Source: Pseudidiomarina woesei
Lineage (GTDB): Bacteria; Pseudomonadota; Gammaproteobacteria; Enterobacterales; Alteromonadaceae
Length of the DNA: 64,000 nt
Reading direction: 5' to 3'
Assembly: GCF_001418345.1 (NCBI RefSeq)
Contig: NZ_LIPW01000008.1
Coordinates: 20,673-84,672 of the forward strand
In this document: piece after piece, positions 1-10,621 of the stretch
Layout of the letters: the number at the start of each line of letters is the position of its first letter
Numbering within the stretch: position 1 is the stretch's first letter
Notes under the pieces: generated by a model
Database searches by the model: none
The model's input: the letters and a program-made list of their open reading frames with translations, nothing else
What the model was told of the DNA's origin: nothing
Program-made: the position numbers and the translations under genes

Positions 1-280
1 AACTGATCGCAAAGCTGAAAAACGCCAAGAAGCTGAGCGCCGGCAAGCGCTTAAGCCACTGAAGGATCGTGTAAAAAAAGCTGAGCAAGCCATGCAGAAA
101 TTTGAACAACAGCTGAGCGAGTTGAACGAAGCGCTGGCTGACAATTCGCTGTACGAAGCTCAGCGCAAAGATGAATTGACCGAGCTACTTCAGCAACAAG
201 CACACGCGCAAGCTCAGTTAGCGCAAGCCGAAGCCGAGTGGTTAGAGGCTGAAGAAGCCATACAAGAGGCGCAAAGCTAA
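1..280 (+). CDS. yheS: ABC-F family ATPase YheS, C-terminal end (partial)
   Basis: Only the last 92 codons lie in the window; the frame is open from base 2. The segment is highly charged and rich in Glu, Gln, Ala and Lys and is predicted to be coiled coil, as expected of the C-terminal arm of ABC-F ATPases of the YheS/Uup type, which act on ribosomes. No nucleotide-binding motif is visible because the body of the gene is upstream. The assignment rests on this tail and on the overlapping yheU gene, which follows yheS in E. coli. The stop codon overlaps the next start by one base (TAATG). Confidence 0.75.
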   Translation, partial: TDRKAEKRQEAERRQALKPLKDRVKKAEQAMQKFEQQLSELNEALADNSLYEAQRKDELTELLQQQAHAQAQLAQAEAEWLEAEEAIQEAQS

Positions 281-504
281 TGGAAATACCTTGGCAGCAA
301 GTTAATCCCGACACGCTCACCCAACTCATTGAGGCTTTTGTGCTGCGTGAGGGCACCGACTATGGCGATGAAGAAAAATCGCTAGCGCAAAAAGTGGCCG
401 ATGTCCGCGCTCAATTAGAGCGCGGAGACGCCGTTTTAGTGTGGTCAGAATTGCACGAGACGGTGAATATTTTGCCCGCTAATCATCGTTTTGATGATGA
501 GTAA
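280..504 (+). CDS. yheU: YheU family protein (UPF0270)
   Basis: This 74-residue protein matches the small conserved YheU family along its whole length. Residues 1-62 contain the family signatures [33 protein letters not shown] and [14 protein letters not shown]. Function is unknown. The start overlaps the stop of yheS, so the two are probably cotranslated. The last 26 bases overlap the 3' end of the convergent cysQ gene. Confidence 0.9.
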   Translation: MEIPWQQVNPDTLTQLIEAFVLREGTDYGDEEKSLAQKVADVRAQLERGDAVLVWSELHETVNILPANHRFDDE

Positions 505-1324
505 ACACGCTTTTCCAAGCAACGGCTGGGTCGCCCAAAATAATAAAATTCGGGTTGCCTAGGTTTGCTTCTTGGTTATAGGTTAGCGGCTGAAAATCTT
601 CACTGACAATGCAGCCACCCGCTTCGCCAACGATCACTTCAGCAGCAGCGGTGTCCCACTCGCCAGTAGGCCCGACGCGTAAAAAGCAATCGGCACGGCC
701 CTCAGCGATCATGCAGGCTTTTAATGAACAACTGCCAGCTGGAAACAATGCAAGTTCACGCTCAGCGGTCATGCGCTGCAACACACGTTCACGTGGCTGC
801 CGACGGCTAATTGCCAGATGGATAACGTCTTGGGCGGGACCGGCCAAGCGCCGAATGTGAATTTGTTGCTTGCCGTGCGCGTCTTGACGAAATGCACCTT
901 GCCCACGTTGCGCGGTGTACAACACATCACCGGCAGGCCAATAAATAACGCCCAGTACCGGCTGGTTGTGTTCAACCAAGGCAATAATCACGCCGAAATC
1001 ACCACTGCGGGCAATAAATTCTTGCGTGCCGTCTATAGGATCAATAATCCAGTACCGAGACCATTTTTGGCGCTCTTCAAAGCTCAAATGTGAGCCCTCT
1101 TCCGACAAAATTGGAATATCGGGTGTTAGCGCCGCTAAACCATCAACTATTAACCGGTTGGCAGCAAAGTCAGCACTGGTCACCGGCGACTCGTCAACTT
1201 TTTCGTAGGTTTCGTACGCTTGTTCTTCGTACAATTCAAGAATTAAATCGCCGGCACGCAACGCAACGTCGGCCGCCCCTTGCAGCCACTGGGCAAGCTG
1301 TTCAGGGGCTATGTGTTGGCTCAT
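479..1324 (-). CDS. cysQ: 3'(2'),5'-bisphosphate nucleotidase CysQ
   Basis: This 281-residue enzyme of the inositol monophosphatase superfamily hydrolyses 3'-phosphoadenosine 5'-phosphate, the by-product of sulfate assimilation, to AMP. The metal-binding motifs are present: the Glu pair at residues 75-76, DPIDGT at 95-100, and WDTAA at 223-227. The length fits the family. The start codon overlaps the stop of the upstream nudE gene (ATGA), so the two form a minus-strand operon, as often seen in gammaproteobacteria. The 3' end overlaps yheU. Confidence 0.93.
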   Translation of the reverse strand: MSQHIAPEQLAQWLQGAADVALRAGDLILELYEEQAYETYEKVDESPVTSADFAANRLIVDGLAALTPDIPILSEEGSHLSFEERQKWSRYWIIDPIDGTQEFIARSGDFGVIIALVEHNQPVLGVIYWPAGDVLYTAQRGQGAFRQDAHGKQQIHIRRLAGPAQDVIHLAISRRQPRERVLQRMTAERELALFPAGSCSLKACMIAEGRADCFLRVGPTGEWDTAAAEVIVGEAGGCIVSEDFQPLTYNQEANLGNPNFIILGDPAVAWKSVFTHHQNDD

Positions 1325-1869
1325 GCTTGTAGCTCCCGCAATGTCATCAACAGCGCCGCAATACTTCGGGCTTCAGTAAAATCTTCTTGTTTCAGCAAAG
1401 CATCAGCCTTGCTGATTAACCAAGGCACTTGTTCAAGTGGTTCGGGTTCATCCCCAGGCAATGACTCGGGATATAAGTCGCGAGCAACAAAAATATGCAT
1501 CGTAGCCGAGAAAAACTGGGGCGCCATAGTCACGCTTTTGAGTGGCATAAGTTGCTTAGCACCATAGCCAATTTCTTCTTTTAATTCGCGGTTAGCAGCT
1601 TCTTCGGGCGTTTCTCCTGGGTCAATCAAACCTTTGGGAAAGCCCAACTGATAGTTGTGTAGTCCCGCAGCATACTCACGGACTAGCATCAGTGTATCGT
1701 CATCAATGAAAGGAACAATCATGACAGCACCACGGCCGCTGCTTGCCATGCGCTCAAACTGGCGCTCGACGCCATTACTAAAGCGCAAGTCTACCGCTTC
1801 AATACGTAACAGCCGGCTAGCTGCTACAATGTGACGGGTTAATATTTCGGGAACAGGTTTGTGCGCCAT
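1321..1869 (-). CDS. nudE: ADP compounds hydrolase NudE
   Basis: This Nudix hydrolase of 182 residues acts on ADP-ribose, Ap3A and NADH-type substrates in its family. The Nudix box spans residues 80-102, with G80, E86, R94, E95, E98, E99 and G101 in the correct spacing. The region GDEPEPLEQVPW near the C terminus is also typical of NudE. I chose the ATG at 1867-1869, preceded by GGA about eight bases upstream; a GTG nine codons earlier is also open but gives a non-conserved extension. It overlaps cysQ by four bases. Confidence 0.93.
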   Translation of the reverse strand: MAHKPVPEILTRHIVAASRLLRIEAVDLRFSNGVERQFERMASSGRGAVMIVPFIDDDTLMLVREYAAGLHNYQLGFPKGLIDPGETPEEAANRELKEEIGYGAKQLMPLKSVTMAPQFFSATMHIFVARDLYPESLPGDEPEPLEQVPWLISKADALLKQEDFTEARSIAALLMTLRELQA

Positions 1870-1957
1870 GACGATTCCATTAAACTGGCTGAACACGAGT
1901 TGTTTCCGTTACTATAACGGCAAAGAAGCTTAGGGCACAACCAAGAAGGAGTGGTAA

Positions 1958-3364
1958 ATGAGTGTAAGCGAGGCACAATTTGATGCGGTAGTGATTGGTA
2001 GCGGCCCTGGTGGCGAAGGTGCAGCTATGCAACTGGCGAAAAATGGCCGTAACGTTGCGATGGTTGAAAAACACAGTTCACTCGGCGGCGGTTGTACTCA
2101 CTGGGGAACCATTCCTTCAAAGGCGCTGCGCCATTCGGTAAGCCGCTTAATTGAATATAACTCCAACCCTTTGTTCGCTGGAGAGCGCATTCATCGTGGC
2201 TTAACTTTTGCTGAAATTTTAAAACATGCGCAAGGCGTTATTCGTAAGCAAGTGGGGTTGCGTAGCAGTTTTTACGAGCGTAATGGCGTAACGGTTATTC
2301 ATGGCAAAGCCGCCTTTGAAAACGCCAACCGGTTAAGAATAATTCAAGCAGACGGCACCGTTGAATACATCACCACCAAGCAGGTGGTTATCGCCACAGG
2401 TTCGCGCCCTTATCATCCAAACAATGTCGACTTTAACCATGAACGCATTTACGACTCGGACACGGTTTTAGACCTAAAACATGAACCCCGTAGCATTATT
2501 ATTTACGGCGCTGGAGTTATTGGTTGTGAATACGCCAGTATTTTTCGTGGCTTGGGCGTCAAGGTCGATCTTATTAACACGCGCGAACGCCTGTTAAGTT
2601 TTTTGGATGCTGAAATTTCTGATGCATTGAGCTATCACTTACGTAATAGCGGCGTGGTAATTCGTCATAACGAAGAATACGATCGTATTGAAGGACACGA
2701 CGATGGCGTGACTTTGTATACTCAATCAGGCAAACGTATTGATGCCGATTGTTTACTCTTCGCCAATGGTCGTTCTGGTAACATTGAAGGGCTCAACGTG
2801 CAAAGCGTTGGTTTGAAACCAAATCATCGCGGCCAACTTGAAGTGAACAAGCATTACCAAACGAAAACCGACACCATCTATGCTGTTGGTGACATTATTG
2901 GTTATCCAAGCTTAGCCAGTGCAGCCTACGACCAGGGCCGCATCTGCGCTACCGCCATGCTAAAAGGCGAGTGCAACCAACGCTTAATCAGTGATATTCC
3001 GACAGGTATTTATACCATTCCGGAAATAAGCTCTGTCGGTAAAACCGAAGAAGAACTTACCGCGCAAAAAGTACCTTATGAAGTGGGACGAGCTCAGTTC
3101 AAACATTTAGCGCGCGCACAAATTTCAAATATGGCGGTGGGTAGCTTAAAAATTCTATTCCACCGAGAAACCAATGAAGTTCTCGGCATTCATTGCTTTG
3201 GTGAGCGCGCTGCAGAGATTATTCACATAGGGCAAGCCATTATGGAACAAAAAGGTGAAGGCAATACCATTGAATATTTCGTCAACACCACATTTAACTA
3301 CCCCACTATGGCGGAAGCATACCGCGTGGCGGCGCTTAATGGGCTTAACCGCGTACGCGGTTAA
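1958..3364 (+). CDS. sthA: Soluble pyridine nucleotide transhydrogenase (Si-specific)
   Basis: This 468-residue flavoprotein transfers reducing equivalents between NADPH and NAD, balancing the two cofactor pools in the cytoplasm. The FAD-binding GSGPGG is at residues 14-19. The segment [13 protein letters not shown] shows the STH signature, in which the second cysteine of the lipoamide-dehydrogenase disulfide is replaced by threonine. A second dinucleotide-binding fold ([12 protein letters not shown]) and the C-terminal dimerisation domain are complete. A good ribosome-binding site (AAGGAG) precedes the ATG. The gene is divergent from nudE and converges on envZ with a six-base gap. Confidence 0.96.
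   Translation: MSVSEAQFDAVVIGSGPGGEGAAMQLAKNGRNVAMVEKHSSLGGGCTHWGTIPSKALRHSVSRLIEYNSNPLFAGERIHRGLTFAEILKHAQGVIRKQVGLRSSFYERNGVTVIHGKAAFENANRLRIIQADGTVEYITTKQVVIATGSRPYHPNNVDFNHERIYDSDTVLDLKHEPRSIIIYGAGVIGCEYASIFRGLGVKVDLINTRERLLSFLDAEISDALSYHLRNSGVVIRHNEEYDRIEGHDDGVTLYTQSGKRIDADCLLFANGRSGNIEGLNVQSVGLKPNHRGQLEVNKHYQTKTDTIYAVGDIIGYPSLASAAYDQGRICATAMLKGECNQRLISDIPTGIYTIPEISSVGKTEEELTAQKVPYEVGRAQFKHLARAQISNMAVGSLKILFHRETNEVLGIHCFGERAAEIIHIGQAIMEQKGEGNTIEYFVNTTFNYPTMAEAYRVAALNGLNRVRG
3345..3364. repeat. Perfect 20-bp palindrome over the sthA stop codon
   Basis: The last codons and stop of sthA form an exact 20-base palindrome centred on GTAC, beginning and ending TTAA. As RNA it would fold into an eight-base-pair stem with a four-base loop. 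It sits between the convergent genes sthA and envZ and may end transcripts or protect them from both sides, but neither side has a T-run, so it is not a standard intrinsic terminator. Confidence 0.6.
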
Positions 3365-3370
3365 ACTGCA

Positions 3371-4687
3371 CTAAACCGGCAGTTCTACACGCACACAAAG
3401 CCCACCAAGGCGCTCACTTTGGCCGAGCAGTACGCGGCCATGGTGGCGTTCAATAATACGTTTAATAATGGCCAAGCCTAGGCCAGAGCCTTTCATGGCC
3501 CTGGCTTTATCGCCTTGGGTAAACGGCTGCATTAAATGCTCTACTTGGGCTGCAGGTATACCGGGGCCGTCGTCACACACCTTAAACCACGCCACCTGTC
3601 GAGCTTCGTCATAGCCCGTTTCAATAAGGACTTTTTCACGACCATAACGTTCGGCGTTTTCCAACAAGTTCAGCAGCACCCGTTTAATCGAAATCTCACG
3701 TACCGGTACGTTCGGCATGTCGTTATAAATCACTTCAATTTTTGAGTGCCATGAGTCAGGCACATGGGCCACCACGTCTTCGACCAAGTAATTCAAGTTC
3801 TGTTGTTCGTTGTCGGCTGAAGTATCACTGCGCACATAATCAATAAACTGATCGATAATCGAGTTCATATCGTCAATATCGCTAATAATACCTTCGGCCA
3901 GATAATCTTCAGCTGGTGGCATCATTTCGGTGGCAAGACGAATGCGAGTCAGCGGCGTGCGCAAGTCATGAGAAATGCCAGCCATAAGTAACGCACGGTC
4001 TTGCTCTAGCTGTTTCACGCCTTGGCTCATTTGGTTAAAAGCCCGCGTTACCGCAATCACTTCCGTTGAGCCTCGTTCAGGCAATGCATCGGGGTATTCA
4101 CCGCTACCAATTTGCTTGGCTGCAGCCTCAAGCGCCTTTAAGGGCCGGTTTTGCCAGTTGGTAAAAACCATGCCCCCCAGCACACTTAGGCCGCCAATGA
4201 GCACCAAATAAAACAGCAATGGTGAGAAGCGCGCTTCATCAAAGTTATCAAGCTCAATCGTTAGCCAATAGCCGGGTAAATTTTCCGTACGTAACCACAC
4301 GCGGTAAACGTCACCTTGTGAAATACGTACTTCGGTATTCGCTTGTAACAGATCAGATAGCTGTGCAGATAAAAAATTATAGGTCGTGGTGTTTGCAAGC
4401 CCTTGCTCTAACGCTTCGTCAACGCTAATTCCACGAATGCCTGTGGCTTGCGTGTAGCGCTCGACTAACTGCCGCTGCTGCTGCGCGTCAATGTCCACTT
4501 CAGACAGCCACTGGTCAAGCGTCAAAACACCTTGCACTTGCCGCGCCACAACACTACTTACCTGTTGCATGCTCGGTTTCACCACATACAACCCAACCAT
4601 GACGTACGACACGACTTGGTTAATAAGTAGCAGCACCGCTATCAATGCAACGGTACGAGCAAACGCTGAGCGCGGAAAAAGTCGCAT
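3371..4687 (-). CDS. envZ: Sensor histidine kinase EnvZ
   Basis: This 438-residue inner-membrane kinase responds to osmotic conditions and phosphorylates OmpR. It has a first membrane segment at about residues 11-36, a periplasmic domain, a second segment at about 155-177, a HAMP linker, and the H-box [12 protein letters not shown] with phospho-acceptor His240. The N box ([12 protein letters not shown]), the DDGPGIP box and the GSGLGLAI box of the ATP-binding domain follow. Its start overlaps the ompR stop by one base. The EnvZ identity is supported by the H-box form and the adjacent ompR. Confidence 0.93.
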   Translation of the reverse strand: MRLFPRSAFARTVALIAVLLLINQVVSYVMVGLYVVKPSMQQVSSVVARQVQGVLTLDQWLSEVDIDAQQQRQLVERYTQATGIRGISVDEALEQGLANTTTYNFLSAQLSDLLQANTEVRISQGDVYRVWLRTENLPGYWLTIELDNFDEARFSPLLFYLVLIGGLSVLGGMVFTNWQNRPLKALEAAAKQIGSGEYPDALPERGSTEVIAVTRAFNQMSQGVKQLEQDRALLMAGISHDLRTPLTRIRLATEMMPPAEDYLAEGIISDIDDMNSIIDQFIDYVRSDTSADNEQQNLNYLVEDVVAHVPDSWHSKIEVIYNDMPNVPVREISIKRVLLNLLENAERYGREKVLIETGYDEARQVAWFKVCDDGPGIPAAQVEHLMQPFTQGDKARAMKGSGLGLAIIKRIIERHHGRVLLGQSERLGGLCVRVELPV

Positions 4688-5427
4688 TAACTGGTCGCTT
4701 TTACGTCAGCACCCTTGCCGTCGGGAACAAACACATAACCGAGCCCCCAAACGGTTTGTATGTAGCGTGGATTAGCTGGGTCTACTTCCAACATACGACG
4801 CAAGCGCGACACCTGCACATCAATACTTCGCTCTAAGGCACTATAATCACGCCCTCGGGCTTGGTTCATGAGTTTGTCGCGCGACATTGGCTGACGCGGG
4901 TGCGTTACCAGTGCTTTGAGCACCGCAAACTCTCCGCTTGTTAGTGACATCGGCTCGTCTTTGCGAAACATTTCACGAGTGCCTAAATTTAAACGAAACT
5001 CACCGAATTTAATCTCTTGGTCATCCGCCGTTGGGGCACCCGGTATTTCTTTACCGCGGCGGCGCAGTACTGCGCGTACGCGGGCCAGTAATTCGCGTGG
5101 GTTAAAGGGTTTTGCCAAATAGTCGTCGGCGCCAAGTTCAAGGCCGATAATGCGATCCACCTCATCACCTTTTGCCGTTAACATGACAATAGGTATTTCA
5201 TTGTTTTGCTGGCGTAAGCGACGGCATATTGACAAGCCATCTTCGCCTGGCAGCATTAAGTCAAGCACCATCAAATGAAAGTTTTCGCGCTCAAGCAGGC
5301 GATTCATTTGTTCACCTTCAGCCGCTGAGCGCACATAAAAACCCTGCTCGTGCAAGTAGCGCTCTAGTAAACTGCGCAGACGCGCATCATCATCTACCAC
5401 TAAAATTTTAAAGGTTTCTTGGCTCAT
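4687..5427 (-). CDS. ompR: Response regulator OmpR
   Basis: This winged-helix response regulator, about 246 residues from the chosen start, controls porin and osmotic genes when phosphorylated by EnvZ. The receiver domain has the acidic pocket Asp12/Asp13 and phospho-acceptor Asp56 in [11 protein letters not shown], then the conserved KPF. The C-terminal domain has the OmpR/PhoB recognition region [12 protein letters not shown] and the wing [10 protein letters not shown] chose the ATG at 5425-5427; an upstream TTG at 5449-5451 is open but neither has a strong ribosome-binding site. It is the first gene of the ompR-envZ operon. Confidence 0.95.
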   Translation of the reverse strand: MSQETFKILVVDDDARLRSLLERYLHEQGFYVRSAAEGEQMNRLLERENFHLMVLDLMLPGEDGLSICRRLRQQNNEIPIVMLTAKGDEVDRIIGLELGADDYLAKPFNPRELLARVRAVLRRRGKEIPGAPTADDQEIKFGEFRLNLGTREMFRKDEPMSLTSGEFAVLKALVTHPRQPMSRDKLMNQARGRDYSALERSIDVQVSRLRRMLEVDPANPRYIQTVWGLGYVFVPDGKGADVKATS

Positions 5428-5519
5428 TGTTGACGTGCTCAGGTTATTCAATCAGGTTCATAATGCCACTATAGGGCGAATTAATTTAGTTTACCAACAA
5501 CGGCTTGTAACGAAAGATT

Positions 5520-6497
5520 TCAGCCTATTTCGACACAGTTGCGACCTTGCCGCTTAGCTTGATACAAAGCGCGATCAGCACGTTGCATAACTCCCTCGCG
5601 GCTATCCTCGTCACGTACCATAGTTACCCCGACACTCATGGTAACAACGCCATGACGCCACCGCGTCGACTCGATTTTCTTACGGATACGCTCAGCGGCA
5701 GTTTGCAAGCCTTGCTCATCAACCCCCGGCAGAATAATCGCGAATTCTTCACCGCCTATTCTCGCTGCAGTGTCCACCTCGCGCATCAATTCACGTAGCA
5801 GCTTGCCGACTTTACACAGCACCTCATCACCGCAGCTATGGCCATGCAGATCATTAATTTTCTTAAAGTGGTCAATATCAAGTAACATCAGTCCAGCACT
5901 ATCTCTTTGCCGCTTTTGCAACGTTAATTGATATTCCAACTGTTCTTCAAAGCTGCGGCGGTTGGCAAGTTGGGTCAGCTCATCGGTATGGGCTAGCCGC
6001 TGCAATTGCTCATTCAAGCGCAGTAGCTGTGCTTGATTTTCTTCTAACTCTTCTCGCGCTGCCTGTAACGCGTCTGTTGCTTCGCGCTGGGCCATGAGCG
6101 CCTGTTCCGCTTCTTTACGTGCTTCAACCAGTTGATCTTCGAAAATAAACCGACGTTGAATTGGCATGAAAGCAAACAAAAAGCTGGTCGCACCCTGGTC
6201 ACTTTCTAGTTTGCTCGCATTAATTAACACGGGTATGTCGTGACCATCGCGATCACGCAAACGCAAATACATTTCTTCAACTAGACCTTGGTGTTGTAGC
6301 AACGGAAACACATGGGTGAGAAAAAACAACTTCCCTGAGCGGGCAAACAACTTATTAATAGGCTGACCAATGAGTTCCTCGCGCTCATAGTTCAATAACT
6401 TCAGTAGCATGGTATTAATTTGGGTAATTGTGCTATCACCATGAATAGCGAGTAACCCAACGGGGGCTTGTTCAACCCACGCGTTTTTTTCCATCAT
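5520..6497 (-). CDS. PAS domain diguanylate cyclase
   Basis: This 325-residue protein has no membrane segment. A PAS domain fills about residues 1-115, a predicted coiled coil about 120-168, and a GGDEF domain the rest. The active-site motif is GGEEF at 248-252 and is intact. An inhibitory RxxD site (Arg239-Asp242) lies at the standard distance upstream, so product inhibition by cyclic-di-GMP is likely. Its start overlaps the stop of the upstream RsbQ-like hydrolase (ATGA). By analogy with Bacillus RsbQ, which works through the PAS domain of RsbP, the hydrolase may control this cyclase; that link is inference. Confidence 0.92.
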   Translation of the reverse strand: MMEKNAWVEQAPVGLLAIHGDSTITQINTMLLKLLNYEREELIGQPINKLFARSGKLFFLTHVFPLLQHQGLVEEMYLRLRDRDGHDIPVLINASKLESDQGATSFLFAFMPIQRRFIFEDQLVEARKEAEQALMAQREATDALQAAREELEENQAQLLRLNEQLQRLAHTDELTQLANRRSFEEQLEYQLTLQKRQRDSAGLMLLDIDHFKKINDLHGHSCGDEVLCKVGKLLRELMREVDTAARIGGEEFAIILPGVDEQGLQTAAERIRKKIESTRWRHGVVTMSVGVTMVRDEDSREGVMQRADRALYQAKRQGRNCVEIG

Positions 6498-7300
6498 AAA
6501 TTCGCCATTATTGCCTGACTGACTTCTTGCGGTGCGCTAACATGTGGATAGTGCCCTGCGGCATTTAGCTCAACCAGATCGCATTGTGGTATTTGCGTCG
6601 CCATGTATTCTATAACACTCACTGGAACAATCACATCTACCGCGCAATACATTAAAGTAACTGGAACGGGTACACGCTCTAAGTATTCCCTGTTGTCCGA
6701 TAAAAATAGTACTTCTGCGAAGCGGCGCGATATTTCAGGGTTCGAATTTGCGAAGCTTTTACGCAGTTGTTCTGCTAGCTCAGGGCGCTGGCTATTTTCC
6801 ATCACAATCGGAGCCAAGTAGCCGGCCCACTCAAAGTGATTACGCTCCATCATCGATAATAAATCGATAATGTCTTCACGCTCAAAGCCACCTTCGTAAT
6901 CGGTATCATTCAGATACTTTGGCGACGGCCCAATAGCAATGATTTGCTTAAATAAATCGGGCCGCTCAATTGCCGCCAACATGCCAATCATACCACTTAC
7001 CGAATGACCAACGTAATCAATGGCTCCTAGGTTTAACGCCTCAATAACATCAATTAGGTCTTGCACATAGCCGTTAAAGCTAGCGTATTTCTCTTTGTCA
7101 TAAGCGCCAAAGTCAGAGCGGCCACAACCTACATAATCAAAAGTAATAGGCGCCACATTGTCGGGCAGTTGACTTAAAACTGGCAGCCAAATTAGTTGAT
7201 CACAGCCAAAGCCGTGACCAAACACGACAGGCCGCCCTTGTGTTTTGTGTACGGTAATACAGTTACGTTGCTTTACGTCTTGATTTACTTGCTGCTGCAT
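6494..7300 (-). CDS. RsbQ-like alpha/beta hydrolase
   Basis: This 268-residue alpha/beta hydrolase closely resembles RsbQ, the Bacillus hydrolase needed for energy-stress signalling, and its plant relatives KAI2 and D14. Shared features are HGFGCDQ near residue 29, the nucleophile elbow GHSVSG with Ser100, the segment GPSPKYLND at 124-132 followed by the GGFE region, Asp222 in CAVD and His250 in AAGHYPH. The catalytic triad is therefore complete. It is followed by a four-base overlap with a PAS-GGDEF gene. In Bacillus the partner is a PAS-containing phosphatase; here the output would be cyclic-di-GMP. The ligand is unknown. Confidence 0.88.
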   Translation of the reverse strand: MQQQVNQDVKQRNCITVHKTQGRPVVFGHGFGCDQLIWLPVLSQLPDNVAPITFDYVGCGRSDFGAYDKEKYASFNGYVQDLIDVIEALNLGAIDYVGHSVSGMIGMLAAIERPDLFKQIIAIGPSPKYLNDTDYEGGFEREDIIDLLSMMERNHFEWAGYLAPIVMENSQRPELAEQLRKSFANSNPEISRRFAEVLFLSDNREYLERVPVPVTLMYCAVDVIVPVSVIEYMATQIPQCDLVELNAAGHYPHVSAPQEVSQAIMANL

Positions 7301-7467
7301 AGTTTGCCCGCTCGCTAACGAGTTATAAAAGCTTATAGTTTTAAAGTAGTTAGTTTACGCGTGAGATACCAGTTTTTCTTGTGAATTGACAATTTTAAGC
7401 TAAGCTTTAATCATTCTAAAAGCATGATATTCAAAGTCCTCTGCAATTTATTATAAAAGGAACTACA

Positions 7468-7683
7468 TTGATCTCTGTGCTGCCTTTTCATCTCGCTGCG
7501 CAACAGTATGCTGTCCCTCTTGAGCACGTTTTACGAGTCGTACCCATGTTACTGCCGACGCAGCTGCCAGGCGCTCCAGGCAATATTGCGGTGGTGGTGT
7601 CTATTCAAGGCTATTTCTTGAGTAAGCCCTTACCCTATGATGAATTATCACCGCAATTTGAGAAGTGGCATAAAGCAGTATGA
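7468..7683 (+). CDS. Short CheW-like protein
   Basis: This 71-residue reading frame starts at TTG, preceded by AAAGGA at good spacing. It resembles the first part of a CheW-like domain: a hydrophobic strand with QYAVPLEHVLRVV, a TQLPGAPG turn and a following VVVSIQGYF strand. CheW is usually about 150 residues, so this is either half a domain or a minimal version. It overlaps greB by four bases (ATGA), which supports real translation. No chemotaxis gene is nearby. Function unknown. Confidence 0.6.
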   Translation: MISVLPFHLAAQQYAVPLEHVLRVVPMLLPTQLPGAPGNIAVVVSIQGYFLSKPLPYDELSPQFEKWHKAV

Positions 7684-8168
7684 AAACCAATTTAATTAGT
7701 CGCTCGGGCTATTTGAAGTTACAGAACGAGCTTGACCATTTGTGGCGCGTAGAGCGCCGCGAAACCACTGAAAAAGTCGCTTGGGCCGCGAGTTTAGGCG
7801 ACAGAAGTGAGAACGCCGATTACAAATACAATAAGCAGAAACTAAGGCAAATAGACAAACGCATTCGTTTTTTGCGCAAACGACTAGAACAGCTGAAAAT
7901 CGTTGATTATTCGCCGCAACAAGACGGCAAAGTGTTTTTTGGCGCAACCGTTACCGTAGAAAACCAACAAGGCCTTGAGAAAACCTTCACCATTGCTGGG
8001 CCCGACGAGATTTATCAACGCAATGATGTGATTTCGATTGATGCCCCGATGGCCCGCGCTGCGTTGGGCAAGCAGCTTGATGACGAATTTGTCGTCAGCA
8101 CCCCAACCGGCGCTCAGCTTTGGTTTGTCACGCATATTAGTTACCAACTGACCAAGCCTTCAGCATAG
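7680..8168 (+). CDS. greB: Transcription elongation factor GreB
   Basis: This 162-residue GreA/GreB family protein rescues backtracked RNA polymerase by stimulating transcript cleavage. The N-terminal coiled coil carries the acidic tip GDRSENADYKYNK around residues 41-53, as in GreB. The C-terminal domain has the expected FGATV and SIDAPMARALLGK-like segments. It lies just upstream of tex, as in E. coli. Translation is probably coupled to the small CheW-like gene. Confidence 0.93.
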   Translation: MKTNLISRSGYLKLQNELDHLWRVERRETTEKVAWAASLGDRSENADYKYNKQKLRQIDKRIRFLRKRLEQLKIVDYSPQQDGKVFFGATVTVENQQGLEKTFTIAGPDEIYQRNDVISIDAPMARAALGKQLDDEFVVSTPTGAQLWFVTHISYQLTKPSA

Positions 8169-8276
8169 CTAACCGCTTTTTAACGCACAAAAGCGCACAT
8201 TCGTAAAACGCCCTGATATACTTGAGCCCGTTTTTTTTTAAACCGAACAGAAACTCCAGAACCAAAGAGAGAAGCT

Positions 8277-10604
8277 ATGAGCTCGATTACTCAGCAAATC
8301 GCGAACGAGTTAGCGGTCAGTTCGCAGCAAGTAAAAGCTGCTATCGCGCTATTGGACGACGGTGCCACAGTACCTTTTATTGCCCGTTACCGAAAAGAAG
8401 TGACCGGTGGTTTAGATGACACCCAATTACGCAACTTAGCCCAGCGTTTAACCTATTTACGCGAGCTTGAAGACCGCCGCGCGGTGATCTTAGCCAGTAT
8501 TCGCGACCAAGGGAAATTGACAGCCGAGCTTGAGCAGGCGATTACCGCCACTGAGTCAAAAACCGAACTTGAAGACTTGTATTTACCCTACAAACCAAAG
8601 CGCCGCACCAAAGGCCAAATTGCCATTGAAGCGGGTTTAGAGCCGCTAGCCGACACGCTATTTAGCAATTTAGATACGGTTCCAGAACATGAAGCTGCTA
8701 AGTACATTAACGCTGACGCAGGCTTTGCCGACGAGAAAGCCGTTTTAGATGGCGCGCGCTTTATTCTTATGGAGCGTTTCGCCGAAGATGCTGCATTATT
8801 AAAGAAAGTTCGTGATTATTTATGGAATAACGCGAATATTTCTAGTGTGGTCGCCAGCGGAAAAGAAACCGAAGGCGCAAAATATCGCGACTATTTTGAG
8901 TTTAGCGAAGCGGTTAAAAAAATACCTTCTCACCGTGCTCTGGCGTTATTCCGTGGCCGCAACGAAGGCATTTTGCAGTTAAAACTTGATGCCGACCCAC
9001 AACAAGACGACCCGAAAGCCCGTAGTTACGGCGAACAACTCATTGCTGCTCACATAAACTGGCAAGACCAAGGTCGCGCTGCTGACGCTTGGATGCAGCA
9101 AACTGTGCAATGGACTTGGCGCATTAAAATTTTGCTACACATGGAAACTGAGCTATTTGGTACCGTGCGTGAACGCGCGGAAACCGACGCCATTCAAATA
9201 TTTGCCAATAACTTAAAAGATCTGCTTATGGCCGCCCCGGCCGGCGCTAAAGTAACCATGGGTCTTGACCCCGGTGTACGCACCGGTATTAAAGTAGCGG
9301 TGGTCGACAACACCGGTAAAGTGCTAGGCACTAATACTGTGTTCCCGTTCCAACCACAAAATCAGGTCGACAAGGCCATGCGCACTCTTGCCGGTATGTG
9401 CAAACAACATAAAGTTGAATTGATTTCGATTGGCAACGGCACCTACTCGCGTGAAACCGACAAGCTCGTGGGCGAAATGCTCAAAGCCAACCCTGAGATT
9501 AAAGCTAGCAAGGTCATTGTGAATGAAGCCGGGGCCTCGGTGTACTCGGCGTCAGAGCTTGCAGCACAGGAATTTCCAGATCTCGACGTTTCGTTGCGTG
9601 GCGCGGTGTCTATTGCGCGACGCCTACAAGACCCGCTGGCCGAATTAGTAAAAATTGAACCGAAGTCTATCGGTGTTGGCCAATACCAGCATGACGTAAG
9701 CCAAGCTCAGCTTGCGCAGAGCCTTGATGCTGTGGTGGAAGACTGTGTAAACGCCGTTGGCGTGGACATTAATACCGCCTCGGTTGCTTTGCTTGCGCGC
9801 GTGGCAGGTTTAAGCAAAACCTTAGCCCAAAACATTGTTGCGCACCGTGACAGCAACGGCCGTTTTGCTACCCGTCAGCAGCTACTTAAAGTAGCTCGCA
9901 TGGGGCCTAAGTCATTTGAACAGGCCGCCGGCTTTTTGCGCATTATGAATGGCGAACAGCCACTTGACGCGTCCGCGGTTCACCCTGAAGCATACCCAGT
10001 GGTAGAGCACATGGCCGCACAGCACGGCCGCAAGGTGGCTGAGCTTATTGGCGACTCTAGCTTTTTACGCGGTTTAAACGCAGCCGATTTTACCGACGAC
10101 AAGTTTGGCTTGCCAACGGTGCAAGACATATTGCGCGAACTGGATAAGCCCGGCCGCGACCCGCGCCCTGAGTTTAAAACCGCTAGCTTTAAAGACGGTG
10201 TTGACGACATTAAAGATCTGAAACCCGGCATGACGCTTGAAGGTGTGGTGAGCAATGTAGCCGCGTTTGGTGCTTTTGTGGATATTGGCGTGCATCAAGA
10301 CGGCTTAGTTCACGTTTCTGCGCTAGCCGATAAGTTTGTTAGCGACCCACGTGAAATTGTCAAAGCCGGCGACATTGTGAAAGTGAAGGTTCTTGAAGTG
10401 GATGTGCCACGTAAGCGCATTAGCCTAACCATGCGCTTAAGCGATGAGCCTACCGCCGACCCAGCAAAAGTTGCCGGTAGTAAACCGGAAAGCGGCAAAG
10501 CCAAAACACCACGTCAAGGTGGTTCCCGTTCAGGTGGCCAGGCGCCGATGAATTCGGCCATGGGTTCAGCGCTCGCTGAAGCCTTTGCCAAGGCCAAGAA
10601 GTAA
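8277..10604 (+). CDS. tex: RNA-binding transcription accessory protein Tex
   Basis: This 775-residue protein has the full Tex architecture: an N-terminal helical region, a YqgF/RNase H-like domain beginning near residue 326 ([10 protein letters not shown]), helix-hairpin-helix motifs from about 498, and an S1 RNA-binding domain at about 651-721 ([17 protein letters not shown]). The tail is a basic low-complexity stretch rich in Ser, Gly, Lys and Ala. Tex binds nucleic acid and affects transcription and ribosome-related processes. A ribosome-binding site (AGAGAG) precedes the ATG. The gene ends before a hairpin terminator. Confidence 0.95.
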   Translation: MSSITQQIANELAVSSQQVKAAIALLDDGATVPFIARYRKEVTGGLDDTQLRNLAQRLTYLRELEDRRAVILASIRDQGKLTAELEQAITATESKTELEDLYLPYKPKRRTKGQIAIEAGLEPLADTLFSNLDTVPEHEAAKYINADAGFADEKAVLDGARFILMERFAEDAALLKKVRDYLWNNANISSVVASGKETEGAKYRDYFEFSEAVKKIPSHRALALFRGRNEGILQLKLDADPQQDDPKARSYGEQLIAAHINWQDQGRAADAWMQQTVQWTWRIKILLHMETELFGTVRERAETDAIQIFANNLKDLLMAAPAGAKVTMGLDPGVRTGIKVAVVDNTGKVLGTNTVFPFQPQNQVDKAMRTLAGMCKQHKVELISIGNGTYSRETDKLVGEMLKANPEIKASKVIVNEAGASVYSASELAAQEFPDLDVSLRGAVSIARRLQDPLAELVKIEPKSIGVGQYQHDVSQAQLAQSLDAVVEDCVNAVGVDINTASVALLARVAGLSKTLAQNIVAHRDSNGRFATRQQLLKVARMGPKSFEQAAGFLRIMNGEQPLDASAVHPEAYPVVEHMAAQHGRKVAELIGDSSFLRGLNAADFTDDKFGLPTVQDILRELDKPGRDPRPEFKTASFKDGVDDIKDLKPGMTLEGVVSNVAAFGAFVDIGVHQDGLVHVSALADKFVSDPREIVKAGDIVKVKVLEVDVPRKRISLTMRLSDEPTADPAKVAGSKPESGKAKTPRQGGSRSGGQAPMNSAMGSALAEAFAKAKK

Positions 10605-10621
10605 GCACCTGCTTACCGGTT

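Noticed and set aside
5428..5451. Longer ompR starting at TTG 5449-5451
   Set aside because: The added eight residues are not part of OmpR and TTG has no ribosome-binding site.
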